DNA of 64,000 nucleotides, from NCBI RefSeq assembly GCF_037975245.1, contig NC_092567.1, forward strand, positions 14,524,876-14,588,875, in the 5' to 3' direction. Origin of the DNA: Apostichopus japonicus (lineage: Eukaryota > Echinodermata > Holothuroidea > Aspidochirotida > Stichopodidae). Each line of letters begins with the position of its first letter. Position 1 is the stretch's first letter. Under the pieces are notes generated by a model. The model was not told where the DNA came from. It searched no databases and saw nothing but the letters and a program-made list of their open reading frames with translations. Shown here piece by piece: positions 47,233 to 60,139 of this stretch. The position numbers and the translations under genes were made by a program.

Positions 47233-49277
47233 AATTTCTGAAGTGCCCAACTTCCTCCTATCAATGATCATTTTGTCAAACAGACAATGACCAGTCTGTT
47301 GTAAAAGCTCATCTTCTTCCTTGGTGCCATGGTATCAGCTCATCAACAATGCAAGGTGGGGAGATGGGTGGACTAGGATAGGGGAGGGACTATGATAGGG
47401 AAGGTGGCATGATAGGGCGGTAGAAGGGTGAGGATTGAGTTTACAAGACTGGTTCCAGTTTGCCTTTACGTTGTTCATAGCGCAATTTTAAGGTGATATT
47501 AAGGCAAACCTGTACATCATGACCCGGTCTGTATAAAGCATTGGACTCTTGTATACAGACTACTGGCAGAAGAATAATACACATCTTCCTGAGGTTTATG
47601 ATTTCAATAATCCTGCTGTCTTTCAATTATAACTTAGAATTGAGAGAGAACAGAAAAGACAAAACATCAAGTTTTTTAATGCGTGGCGTATTTATTTTTA
47701 TTTTTATTTATTTTTTGTTATTTCAGAGAGACAAGAAGTGGTCACATAATATTTACATACGCCATCTCCAAATAGTTCCGTGTTGTTATTTCAGCATTTA
47801 GAATAACACCTCAAAAATATTGCAGTTACATACATTTTTCTTTATCAGAAATCTAAAAATAACGATAAACACGGAGATATACAAATATAATTTTTTTTTT
47901 CATTGAACAGGTGTTGTTAAGAAAAAAAAAAGGAAAAAAAAAGGGAGGATTTAAAAAAAAAAAAAAATCCAAGAGTCAATACTGGTAGCTTATAACTCAC
48001 ATTAACTACCTCTGTACATAACAGTAGCTGGCTGTGTGTTTCCATGGTAACACGAACCGTCGTAAAAATGAAGGGTGAGTGGAATACGGTAATGTATTAG
48101 TACAAATAAAATGCAACCGACCGCCTTAGAGACAGGTATTGCCAAATGATTGTAAAATGGCTAGTTTAAGTAGTTTAACTGATGCCCAGCCCTGGACGTT
48201 TGTGTGAATGTGAGTGTGTGTGGGGGGAGGGGGGGGGGGGTGGGGTGGGAGATAGCCCCCAAAGTACACCTGCATCCTAGGGAATGAAAATTAGGTTACC
48301 AAGTTGATCAACACCCAAAGTAGAAACACATATGAAAAACGGAAAACCTTAACCTTTGAGCACAAACAGCTGGAAAACAATAAACTACTGAATGCATATA
48401 GGTTCTGCAGTTTGAAAGGAAGAAACTTGTCGACGTTCATGTCAACAATTGAACTAATGTAGAAGGTAAGCCTCGTGGAGAAATAATAATGAACATAAAC
48501 ATTAGGTCGTAGACAGACTGATCTATTAGATATAGGATAGTCGTGGCTACTGACTTTCTTTAAACCTCTGTGGCACTAATAATAACCTCCATCTGTACAG
48601 AACAAGTATTTAAAGACAAAAGCTGGATCGTTATTTTTACAACTCAAATGCAAAACTCAGTCCATCAGTTAATACTACTACCAGCTTAAGAAAACCAGAA
48701 TAAATTTAAGGCAGGTGATTTGGCACTCCTAACTTAGGACTTATTAATTTACCGCTAAGACATTGGAGTATGATCATAGGTAGATGAACCTTTAAACATG
48801 AAATCATATTTCAGATCGATAAAACTTTAAAAAAAATAAATGGAATAAACTACAGCAGCATTTTGAAAAGAAAAAAAAAAATGATAAATTGTATTGGGTT
48901 GAAATCTCACTGTTTAAGGTATCTATCACTTAAACGCTCATCACGTCATTCTGTTAGAGAGAGATATGATGGATGTGGAGAAAATGATCATAAACGAATA
49001 TTATGTAAATTATCCCTTGTGAATATTCATGAAAGTGACAATACACTACCTAACCTGACCTATGGCTGGTAAATCTATGTAGATGTAAGTATTCCTTCAA
49101 ACAAACCAATGCTTGCGAGGTAGACAGCAATGAAAAAAAGAGAGAGAACTGCCTGAAGCCTTAAATGACTCTCCAAGAGGTAGATAATTGTAGAGAAAGA
49201 GGTAGAAACAAAAACACCATCACATTTAACACTACAGAAGAACAGCTTGCTTTGTCTATTCTCATATCATATCTGTC

Positions 49278-49735
<458 letters not shown>

Positions 49736-50324
49736 TCGTACAGATCTCCATTTAACATATACATCTTTCACAAGAAAGATTACATGTGTTATATGTATGT
49801 GTATGGGCTTTGTTTTCAGTGACCTATTAAAAGACATACTTAAAAGTGAAACACTTGGTCGACAGATCAGCCATAAAGTCGACCAAACGTTTAAGTAAAC
49901 TGACACGTTTTTGTTCACCGGGAGATAAGATTTCCTTTCACCAGTCTCCCAATTTTTTTTGGAAATGGATGTTTCATTAATATCATAAGCGAAGGCCCAA
50001 GTGACAAACTGTTGCATTATTGCGACGCTCTGAGCAAGAAAAGGTCTTAATGAGTGTAATTAAATTGTCAATTACGGTCAAACGGAGGGAAATAATTCAC
50101 AGAACGATAATAGGCAGGGTAAAAACTCTCCTGAGATAAAAGAGAAGAAGAAGAAGAAGCAACCATGAATAAACTGATCTGGCGATAAGAGGTTTTCTAT
50201 AAACTCGGCTTTGATTTACAGATGTAGAATGGGTGACTCATAAACAAATGTTAGCGTGGTGACTTGGGCAGCTCAGAACTACTGCTAGCAACCAAAGAAT
50301 GCTAACATTAAGGGGAATACATAT
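49736..50324. other. Intergenic DNA
   Basis: No gene seen. A GAA run lies at 50141-50160. Confidence 0.5.
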
Positions 50325-50461
50325 ATGTATGTATATATATATATATACATATATATATAATTAGAATAGAATGATACATACATATATATATATTGTTCAA
50401 TTCTCAAGTCCGAACCTTCCATATATATGAATTTCCATCTTATATATATACATATACATAT

Positions 50462-50540
<79 letters not shown>
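50325..50540. repeat. (TA)n microsatellite, interrupted
   Basis: Two TA-rich blocks (50325-50395, 50440-50540) separated by about 45 bases of ordinary sequence. Confidence 0.9.
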
Positions 50541-50547
<7 letters not shown>

Positions 50548-50661
50548 AAATTGTCAGATTCAAAGCACCAGGGATGCACTCTGTACAATCATATCACTTG
50601 GGTAATACGCCCTCAACGACAGTTATACAAAGCCAATTTATACGCATTCACACACCAGTAG

Positions 50662-50830
50662 AATCACTGTGGTCGAGTGGTACGGACCTCAGTCTGTGAC
50701 ACAAGATCCGGGGGTTCGATTCCTACCTTCGCCTGATGAGTCCCAAAAAGGACGAAACGCGTCGTGAAGTGGAAATTTTCTGGTGTGTTGTTCTTTATTT
50801 GTTTACTATATATATATATATATATATATA
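50662..50830 (+). mobile_element. tRNA-like element carrying a hammerhead ribozyme
   Basis: Positions about 50668-50732 are tRNA-like: TGTGGTCGAGTGGTACGG (A box) and GGGGGTTCGATTCC (B box). The hammerhead at 50727-50769 starts within the tail of this part, followed by a ~35-base T/G-rich stretch and (TA)n at 50806-50830. The layout (tRNA-like part, 50-60 bases, TA tail) parallels the neighbouring family at 50842 and 51036, but the sequences differ. It looks like a small non-autonomous retroelement; family unknown. Confidence 0.65.
50727..50769 (+). ncRNA. Hammerhead ribozyme, type I, minimal stem III
   Basis: Stem I 5' strand CTTCGC (50727-50732); core CTGATGA (50733-50739); stem II GTCC/GGAC (50740-50743 with 50750-50753) around loop CAAAAA; core GAAA (50754-50757); stem III of A-T and C-G pairs (50757/50762 and 50758/50761) closed by two bases; cleavage C at 50763; stem I 3' strand GTGAAG (50764-50769), pairing with CTTCGC through six pairs including one G-T. 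Every conserved core base is present. The tiny stem III is the form seen in retrozyme and Penelope-like hammerheads, expected to cleave best as a dimer. This is the best RNA motif in the window. Confidence 0.85.
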
Positions 50831-50841
50831 CATATATATCT

Positions 50842-50981
50842 GGACATACAATCAGCATCCATAGCCTAGTTGATTAGGGTGTCCGAATATAAAGCGGGAG
50901 ACCAGGGTTCGAATCCCGGTGGAGGCTGGAAGTTTTATCACTGTTCTAAATTTTCCAACTCATTACATTTTCAATTATATA

Positions 50982-50990
<9 letters not shown>
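50842..50990 (+). mobile_element. tRNA-containing short element, partial + copy
   Basis: Begins GGACATACAATCAGCATCC, includes the tRNA-like part (about 50857-50928) and the GGAAGTTTTATCACTGTTC tail, and ends in (TA)n. It lacks the left ~150 bases present at 1-160. It lies tail to tail with the next copy. Confidence 0.8.
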
Positions 50991-51029
<39 letters not shown>

Positions 51030-51035
51030 TATATA

Positions 51036-51359
51036 ATTGAAAATCGTAATGAGTTGGAAAATCAAGAACAGTGAAAAAACTTCCAGCCTCCACCGGGATT
51101 CGAACCCGGGCCTCCCGCTTTGTACGCGGACACCCTAACCAACTAGGCTATGGACGCTGATTGTATGTCCAGAGGTTCTAAACCGGTAAGGAAGGTCGTA
51201 ATTCCACTGTAGGCGTTTGTCACCTGTATCGAACAATACTAGTTCTGTTTTCGGTGACATATTTTGCCTTACTCTAGAGATCAAACATGATGCTAACCAA
51301 CTCGAAATCATTTGTGATTCCTAAAGCCGGATCTCAAAAGAGCTACTTTGAACAGACTT
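51036..51359 (-). mobile_element. tRNA-containing short element, most complete copy
   Basis: The fullest member of the family. On the minus strand: AGTCTGTTCAAAGTAGCTC..., CGGCTTTAGGAATCACAAATG, the central region, the tRNA-like part (about 51175-51105), then the TTCACTGTTC tail and TAATGAGTTGG-complement end. (TA)n lies on both sides (50980-51034 and 51361-51375). Length about 324 bp. No protein coding capacity. Confidence 0.82.
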
Positions 51360-51375
51360 TTATATATATATATAT

Positions 51376-52225
51376 GTGTGTGTAAACTGGACTTCTATGT
51401 CAAGATGAATGCTTATATATGGAAGGTTAGGACTTGATAATTGAGCAATGATTGAGGATGATTTTGTATTTTAATAATGATCATTAATATCATTTATGTG
51501 TTGGAGTGAGACGAGACAGTAGGGCGAGTAATCACTAACCTTCCATTGCCTGACACATCACTAATCAAAGCAGCGCTTACCGTGTACTTAGTGCCGAGTT
51601 GAGGCGCTCTCTTCAAATAATAAAAACAAACATCACCTTATAACAACATTTCTTGACTAGTCTTAAGAGATATAAATTTACCTTCATTTTTAATTCCCCA
51701 GACAGATTAACTTTTGCAAAGCATTCATATGCACATGTCAGGAATAGACTCCCCCAGGCTTATTTTTCCTAAACTTCTCTTAATGCATACCAAATATTTT
51801 TAATCAAACTTGGATTTCTCTGGGAGCCTGTGATAATTTTGTCTTTAGTCGAGATCATTTATGCGGGGGTTTCCGACTCGCTAAGTAGGTGGCTTATATT
51901 TAATTGATGACTTGAGTAAATAATGATCATTCTATGAGCTTATATCAATCCTTAAATGCAGAGATAAATCGCGTCTGTACCTCACTCATACCTCCAGGCT
52001 GTTTTATGGGATTGATATTAAGTTCCAAAATATCTTAAAATAAATATCAGGAGATAGTGTCGATATTTTAAGCTTGTGAACTCAAGTAACCTAATTTACT
52101 CCTGATAGACACTTTCTTGCCTGCGAAGTACAGAAGTAATAAGGAAGAGTGTCACTGAAATTTACCTTACCTAATAACCCGATAGACGAAAGGCCAGAAA
52201 GTTTGTTTGAAGAGGTGACAGGAAG
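51376..52225. other. Intergenic DNA
   Basis: No gene or repeat recognised. Confidence 0.5.
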
Positions 52226-52830
52226 GGTGTCTTGATACAATACCTTAGCTAACTAACTGATAGAGGTAAGCAGAGGGGGACTCATTCTATATAGGTAACA
52301 GGAAGGGTGTCTTGATACGATACCTTAGCTAACAAACTGATAGAGGTAAGCAGAGGGGGACTCTTTCTATATAGGTAACAGTAAGGGTGTATTGATACGA
52401 TACCTAAGCTTACCAACTGATAGAGGTAAACAGAGGGGGACTCTTTCTATATAGGTAACAATAAGGGTATCTTGATATGATACCTTAGCTAACTAACAGA
52501 TAAAGGTTAGCAGAGGGAGACTCTTTCTATATAGGTAACAGTGAGGGTGTCTTGAAACAATACCTTAGCTTACCAACCAATAGAGGTAAGCAGAGGGAGG
52601 GGACTCTTTCTATATAGGTAACAGTAAGGGTATCTTGATATGATACCTTAGCTAACTAACAGATAAAGGTTAGCAGAGGGGACTCTTTCTATATAGGTAA
52701 CAGTAAGGGTATCTTGATATGATACCTTAGTTAACAAACTGATAGAGGTAAGCAGAGGGGACTCTCTCTATATAGGTAACAGTAAAGGTATCTTGAAACG
52801 ATACCTTAGCTACCTAATAGCTAAAGGTAA
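52226..52830. repeat. ~80-bp minisatellite, about 8 copies
   Basis: ATACCTTAGCTA-type starts recur near 52240, 52320, 52401, 52480, 52560, 52643, 52722 and 52800, with GATAGAGGTAAGCAGAGGGG and CTATATAGGTAACAG in each unit. Confidence 0.93.
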
Positions 52831-53999
52831 GCCAAGCTGGCACTACACACTATTGGAGTTCTTATTTAAGTTTTCAACTTTAAGTTTTCAAGTTTTGTGG
52901 GTAATATACCCTTATGATGTGAAACTATCAAACCTGCAGTTTCACTTGACAGGAGGATATGCTAGTTTCTGGCTAGAATTAGTGTGCATATTAAATTCAA
53001 CTTAAGTACTGTAAAAAGGTCCCATATCCAGAAATACTTAAAAAGGTAAGGTTTTGATAGAAATAAACTGACCCTGTAGAGACTTTATATTGGTTGACCA
53101 TCTGTAATGCAGACAAGGCCCCTAATCCCATAGCTGACGAAAGTTCTAACGAGTAACTAACAACACAGCTGCTGGTTCTGATCAATTTCTGAAATATTCA
53201 ACAACGCTCCAAAATACAAACACCCCAAAAACCAAATGCTACATGGACAAATGAACCACTATACCTCCAACGAAACAGGAAAGCTGCATTTCGAATATAA
53301 AATTACCTGTTTAATCATAAAAGACTGCTGAAGGTCTTCAGGATTGGCATTTACATACTAATGATTGGCTGAGGGGCACAAAAATCTTACAATAATTCAT
53401 CTTTTTGGCCATGATCGCCAATTTTTTTGCGGGGGCACATTTTCTTTACGTTTTCTAGCCCGTAGATAGCCTCACGTGAACTTTCTGATGTATCCATGAT
53501 TACTGTAACTATAGCAACCACAGATGAACTTGATTGTAAACACTGACTGACGATAACAAGGACAAAATTGGCAAATGTGTGAGATTGTGAAGGGTAATCG
53601 CCTACAATGAAGACAGTATGTGATTACGCTAATGACTTTAGTGCTGTAATGGCAATTCTTTCAATCTGTCCAATGGGGAATTAGAGCAGCTCTAACTAAC
53701 CTTCAATGTTTTGGTCATTGCAACCGGATAACGGATAAACTGTACAATATGTTCAATTTGAGGATAACAGTTTATGAGAGAGAGAGCCATTAAAGTGGAC
53801 ACATTGAAATTGATAGAATGGCTTTTTTTTGGCAAAGTAGAGTAATAAAAACCAGCATAAAATAAAGAATAGAAAAAAAGCAGGGAGAAAAACAAAATGA
53901 CATGAATCAACCTCTGCATCACAAACCTTATAGTTCACCCTGGTGGCTAGGCTGTACGTCCTAACAAGAGACACATATGGCGTACTCGAAACATAGGGG
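52831..53999. other. Intergenic DNA
   Basis: No gene recognised; open frames are short and featureless. Confidence 0.5.
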
Positions 54000-54149
54000 T
54001 ATACATATATACATACATAGACATATATATTTGAAATTGTAATGAGTTGGAAAATCCAGAACAGTGAAAAAACTATTTATCTATATATTTAAGTATAGAT
54101 ATATATATATATAAATCTATATATATAAATATACAGATATATATATATT

Positions 54150-54180
<31 letters not shown>

Positions 54181-54199
54181 CTATATCTATCTATATCTA

Positions 54200-54235
<36 letters not shown>

Positions 54236-54240
54236 AACTC
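54000..54240. repeat. (TA)n region with a fragment of the tRNA-containing element
   Basis: Positions 54030-54072 (GTAATGAGTTGGAAAATCC... GTGAAAAAACT) match the tail of the family at 51036-51085. The rest is TA/TATC microsatellite. Confidence 0.8.
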
Positions 54241-55299
54241 ACTACAATTTCAATTTAAAATATATTCATTTGCCTTTGTCGTTTACTTTCATTTCATGTA
54301 ACAAAGTATATATATATATATATATAGCAGGTGCAAAAACAAAACAAAATGAGGGGGAAAAATATATTGAAACTGATCAAACTATGTTATAGAGGGATAG
54401 AAGAAAAAGATGCAACTTCTCCTTGAATGTTGGGTATGATTACATGGCAAACAAGGCAATTTGTTTCCATGGCAACATGAAGAATAATTACAATGATCAA
54501 GGAATTAAGAGTTCCGCAACTTAATTAAAACTTGAAGAGGCGTCTGGGGTATAAGATGACTACCTTATGAATATGTATGGTCATATATATATATACTTTA
54601 ATAACAACAAACATCTCAATTCATTGGTATTAGAATGAATTTTGAGACATAGAGCTGGAATTTTCCATATCTCCATCCTTACCCTTAATAATCCATTCAC
54701 TTATTACCCTAAAATATACTCACGGTCGTATTACGTCTGCTAGCTTAACTTTTAATAGGACTATTTCAGTTGATAATAAAATGATTTTGTACGCTTAACT
54801 GTTAATTCAAAATGTGTTTAAAAAAAAAAAATCTTTTCGCAACAAAACTTTCTTATGTAATTCTTTCTTAAATATTAAAGGTAAACCCCAATAATTTGAA
54901 TGTTAGGAGTTTAGCTCCAACAAGGAATCCAGAATCACTTACAGTATTACATGGACATTATTATCACTGTGTGTGTGTGGTTCCACACTTTGCGGACTCT
55001 CACACACCAAGTGTGTCGTTTACTCTTAAAAAACGTTTAAAAACTTGTGAGAAAATGTGACAATCTTTAAAGAATGATGATTTCTTCTTAAAAACTGAGG
55101 TAGATCAAAACCACAAGACTAATAAAGCTCTCTTTTTGCCATCTATCAAATTTACACATTTACTTATTTTGTACATAGTTTTTAAAAGCATTTTCTTTTG
55201 GTAACTTCAAACCTGCCATCTTTGTACAGCTTCTTGCAAGCTTGACTTTAAAAAAAAACAAAAAAACCCCAAAAAACATGAACAACACCACAAAATCAT

Positions 55300-55475
55300 G
55301 ACAGACAGAGAACTGTCACACCCACTGACTTCCAGCGGGATTATATCCCACTATAGTCAAGCCGGTGCAATGACAACATGAGATGGGAGATGTTACACCC
55401 ACTAATCTCTGGTGGGATGAATCCCACTATGTAAGTGCAATGCATTGACAGCACCCACCAATGCTTGGTGGGAAT
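55300..55475. repeat. Degenerate repeat, about 3 copies
   Basis: CACCCACTGACTTCCAGCGGG, CACCCACTAATCTCTGGTGGG and CACCCACCAATGCTTGGTGGG head successive units, each followed by TCCCACTAT or a variant; spacing 60-75 bp. Confidence 0.7.
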
Positions 55476-56079
55476 CATTCCACTGTTTCCATCCAGAATG
55501 ATCCATCATTACCAGACTCAACTTAAAACTTTTGTACTATGTATGATTATCTCCTATTCAATGTCTGAGGCTGACTTCTGCCATTAAGAAAGGTTTTGCA
55601 TAAAACTTACTCAGGACAACCCCAGACCTAACCCTGACATAGAAGAAAGTGGACGAATAATAGCTGTCACTAAATACAACGACCACCGAGTGGAACCCAT
55701 CTACGAAATGCTTTGAGCAACAAACGCTTTATGCTGTCTCACGGTAATTGAATATGAATTAATAAAAAATTATGAAACATTTCTCTCAAGTTGTGCTTGT
55801 TCACAGGACACATATCCTGTGGTTCTTTAAAGTTGCGCTTCTGGGTGTTAAGATGACAAACAAAGGATTGGCAGTTTTTATGTCATACAACAATGTTGAG
55901 CTATGTACTTAAAGTGACCACTGCAACAAGGCAATAATACAAAGACAGAAATAAATAGCCCTTAAATGTCAAAATAAATATGTGGAATTGATAATATTTG
56001 CCAAATGTCATCAACAGTACATATACAGTCTATGGAGGATGGTTAACCATGACAGTACAAGCGACACACTGGCACTCCT

Positions 56080-56265
56080 ACACATCCTACAAACACCAAA
56101 CCTGCATGGCCACTGTGACACAATGTCATGCCTGCATAGTCACTGTGATAAATGATCACAAACGATACTATCAAGCCTGCATGGCCACTGTGACAAACTA
56201 TGAGGCCTGCAGGGCCACTGACAAATGATCACAAATGATACTAGCAAGCCTGCATGGGCTCTACA
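56080..56265. repeat. GCCTGCATGGCCACTGTGA repeat
   Basis: About six short, irregular units of CCTGCATGGCCACTGTGACA with ATGATCACAAA spacers. Confidence 0.8.
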
Positions 56266-59200
56266 TTGCAACCTCACATATCTACAATTAGTCATTGAGT
56301 GTATAATTTGTGGGTGCAGGTTAGAAGTAACTGAAGTCATGGTTGCTCATAGCAACAGTCCTTAACACATTAAAAAACCATCCATCTATCATATGAAGTG
56401 ACAGTTTAAGAGATGATTTCAAAGACCAAGGCTTGAAGTGAATTTGGTCCTCAATGAGATCTGGTAATAACACAAACCAATGACAATAGGGATATCATAG
56501 ATGTAGGTAGTGGAATACCAAGCGTTGAATTTTAAACCTCTTTACTTAAATTTTTAAGAATGAGAATATCTATATGATGCTCATAGTTGGTCTTGGTTTT
56601 AATTCAGCAGCGTTGAACAATAACATTTATTGTAAATTCATCAAGTTCAAAAATATTGGATTCTCCTGTAAATGTTGCAGCCATCAAAGATACAAAATGT
56701 TCACACATTAGTGATTCCGAGCAGCTTTAATGATTGCAAATATCATTCTCTTTAGCTGATCTTAGCTCTTTTAGCTTTTAGCTGGAATTAATGTTCAACA
56801 TGCCCATTTTGTATTTACCAGTACAATTATGCCCCTTTGCATGCTATATATATATTTTTATGATATTGTGTAAATATATTCATGCAAATATTTTGATGGG
56901 CAAATATTCCAATATATGTAAATATATTCATAGAAATACCTCTTGAGCCATTTGTGAAGACAATCAGCATTCGATACGTAAAACTGTATTATTCATAACA
57001 TACTTCCCGCCATTTTTAATGTTAAATCTCTTTATCATTGTCATTAACACAATTTTCATAAAACACATTAATATCGTCTCCATCTTTTTCTGTTGGCTTT
57101 GTGTAACAGGTAAACAACAAGGTCATTAGCGTCTTCCTAAACTTTGTGACTCCTTCTGTATACTCAACGAAAAACGAGGAAAATCGAACCAAATTTCCAT
57201 TTATCCTCTCAGAGGTAGAGGATATAATCCACGATTATCATTTGTGTTTCAATGTTTCTGTTTTGTGAGTTGAATTTTAGAATAAGAGTGTGGTCTATAT
57301 CAACAATAGATTTTAGTTTAACAATGACAAATAAATTTAAAGATATTCAACAATAATGATAGGATTTCAAATTAACAATAGCTATAAGGAATTCGATTGA
57401 ACATTCTGGGTCGCTGCCGTTTAGCTATTTGTCATCCATGACTGGAATGAGAAGGTACCAGGGTCTGTCTTGGTGAGCGTGCTATCGGAAGCATACAGAA
57501 CTATACCATACATATCGTACAAGCACATATTGTGATATTGCTTCGCTGTCTTTAAACTTTGCAAAACTACGAGAAACACTAAGAAAGGTTAAGTCATGAT
57601 ATTACATTATGTTACCTATATTATTAATTGTTTGGACCCCCTCACCACCCCCCCCCCAAAACAAGATAGTGGCTTTAATTTCCTGTTATTATACCAAAAT
57701 GTTCCCTAAATTTGAGCTGAAAGATACCAATCATGTTTCCTACATGGACATTAAATTTCTGGTTCAGTTGTTTTCTGCGATTGTCTGAATGAAAAAGAAC
57801 GTCTAAGGTGACCTAAGAACTCAAGGTAGAAAGCAGCACTCTTGGTGCAGATATATCAAATAATCATTGTTTTTTCCCCCTTTTCCTTCAGAGATATTTG
57901 GGGGCACTTCAACCCCCCCCTCCCCTTACCCCCACCTTCCTGTCTTTATTTTTGTGCACACTTAATTATAATTAAACAACATCGTTATGAGTTTCATTTT
58001 TTTGAGTTGATATGAAAATGATTACTTTGAAATGCATACTGTCAATTTGTCAGCTTGGAACTTTTTTATCTGTTTTTTCTTCGTTTTTGATGTTCCTGTT
58101 TTTGTATTGTCATAATAATAATAAAAAGAATGATTTATGTAAATCTATCAAAGATATCACAATTAATTTATAGCAGCAGGGAAGGAGCAAGCACGTTCCT
58201 ATTAAAAAAAAAACCGAGGAAAAACAATGTGATATTATTACTTTCAACTTACAAAAAACAACATTTTTGATAAAACCAAACAAAAAAAAAATCAACAAAC
58301 AGGGTTTCGTAGAAGGTGTCGTTAATCAAAATAAAGAAAAAAGGTAAATTTACAGAGAAAACTAAGTATTATAAAAAAACTAAAAAACCAGCTGTTTCAA
58401 TGTTTAGTTCTTTTCTCTTAATTGCAATACGTTCAATTCTCTTCACATTTACTTTCTTAATATTTCAGTTGTTATCTAATTTCCTTTCTTTGTTTAATTG
58501 GGAAAAGGGGACGGTTAATAAGGGAGGGGGAAGGGGTTAGTTTCTTTTTTGGGGAGGGGGAGGGGTTAAGTGTCTGGTCTTTAAAGCAGATGGGTGGATC
58601 TACAGCTTCAATTCTCGTGACATTAAATAAGTTAGAATAGAAATAGCATTACCGTCATATTTAGCAGATGTTAAAAGTTTTCTTCCTGTTCGTAACAGAC
58701 AACACGTAGCTTTATCCAACCGTACATTCATAGCACATGTATTCTGAAATAGCCTAATTTGCATACAAGAGTCAGGGCTGTTGATACTTTTCTCATTCAT
58801 TTATGAGGCCAGATGTAGACCACTAATTGAGATAGTTTTAGACGAATAGATAACAGAAACACATCTTAACCTGGAAGATGAGGGGGGCATGGTTGAGGTC
58901 ATTCCAGTCATGCTCTTGTAGATACTAATTGTGACTCTTCTAACCACACATGCACAGCCAAAGGTTTGAATTCTTCTTTTGCTGGTCTGGTCCGGTCTTA
59001 GTAACCCTTGCTGGAGGAGTCCTGAATGTTTCCGAAACTCATGACATCACATTCCTGAGTTTTCACTCGAAATATGAAGATCTCCTCTGTGTCTCCAGCT
59101 CGCGCCTCTTCGTTCGAGGATTCTATTCTCGGGCCTGCATCGCGATGGATGCAGGCGACATCGCGCTAGGAGACGGTGCGTTTCCGTACATCTCATGTAC

Positions 59201-59285
59201 CTTCATCTTCATCGGCTAACCGCTCAAGGCAAAACTGCCAGGAATTACCCAGGTAAAGCTGAAGCCATCAAGGGGTACTCCCCCC

Positions 59286-60139
59286 CTAAATACAAGGGGT
59301 GTCATAATCTGGTTCCTTTTTAATGTTGCGACTTAAGATATGAAAGTCTCGTTCAACATCCGAACTCCAGGATTCCACTGGATGGTGTAATGACCCCGAC
59401 GATGAATTCATGTGGTTACAGACGTGGTTCTCTTCCGAAGACATTTGGTGCCTGAACGCACCGCTATGTGAGTTGTGTTTGTAAGGCATCCCAAATGGCA
59501 TCCCTTGCTTACACGGTCCCGACGAGGTGCTAGGTCGGTACCCGCCCATACCCATGCTCACACCCGGATGGTGGTGCCTGAAGCTCCCCATATCGTGGAC
59601 TGGTGGGTGTTCAAAGCTGGTTGAATGGGGTCCAGCGTTGGGAACAAACGACAGATCAGTCGGAAAATACATAGAGGTCGACGAAGATGAGGAGGAGGAG
59701 GAGGAAGAGGTCCCGTGGTTGTGGGGGGCAGATGATGCCGGCAAGGCAGAGGTGTTTCCCCTCTGACAAGATGAATACTCTTTCACTTCTTCTTTCGCTT
59801 TTAAACACGAGGAGGACGTGGTGGCCACCTTGTTGACACCGTTCTGTTGGTGGTTATTGTGTTCGGCTCGCCCCTGGGCAGCCTTTGACGGTAGATCGTA
59901 GACCTCTTTGTACAGCTGGGGCATCGGGAGAGTGTTGGACTCTCCGACACCGATCTTAAGTTGCATGATGAATTGATTATGAAGATCGTCCACTGTGCGT
60001 AGGATGGGTAACGTTAACAGGACTTTGGCGAACATGAGCGGGTCCTTGCGATGATTTTTCAATAACTGCATACGGAGCGCGTGTAAGAACTTGGTCTGTG
60101 TCTTAGCTACTGCTTCTTGGTCGTTCAAATTTTCCCGGT
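59286..60139 (-). CDS. NR1-type nuclear receptor, last exon: end of LBD, AF-2 and long tail
   Basis: Minus-strand exon from a TTTTTCACAG acceptor (first exon base 60139) to TAG at 59288-59286. With the split codon it opens DRENLNDQEAV; the DR matches the SxDR start of the final LBD exon in PPAR and Rev-erb genes. It then covers helices 9-11 (FLHALRMQLLKNH, LTLPILRTVDDLH) and an AF-2 helix 12, LYKEVYDL (about 59915-59892), with the conserved Glu. Behind helix 12 lies a ~200-residue F-type tail, rich in Ser, His and Pro, with a run of about ten Ser (near 59700) and a C-terminus IKKEPDYD, matching the SUMO consensus (hydrophobic-K-x-E). Ligand-regulated transcription factors of this class bind DNA in the nucleus. 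A helix 12 argues against a Rev-erb-type constitutive repressor. Subgroup (PPAR/E75/ROR/Rev-erb neighbourhood) not resolved. Confidence 0.92.

Larger units (their letters stand above)
46931..49261. other. Intergenic DNA with two DR1 motifs and a G-tract
   Basis: No gene seen. An AGGTCA-type repeat fragment spans about 47040-47235. A G-rich run at about 48214-48250 could form a quadruplex. Poly-A runs lie near 47910-47970. Confidence 0.5.
54241..59285. other. Intergenic DNA and probable nuclear receptor 3' UTR
   Basis: The part nearest 59285 is probably the receptor's 3' UTR (minus strand), but no transcript end can be fixed. No other gene recognised. An 89-codon + frame at 58950-59219 has no recognisable domain. 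C-tracts lie at 57647 and 57913. Confidence 0.45.

Noticed and set aside
53753-53974. Hydrophobic minus-strand frame resembling a membrane protein
   Set aside because: The hydrophobic stretch comes from poly-A/T-rich DNA; no family likeness.
58950-59219. 89-codon + frame next to the receptor's stop codon
   Set aside because: No recognisable domain, no splice context, lies over the likely 3' UTR on the opposite strand.
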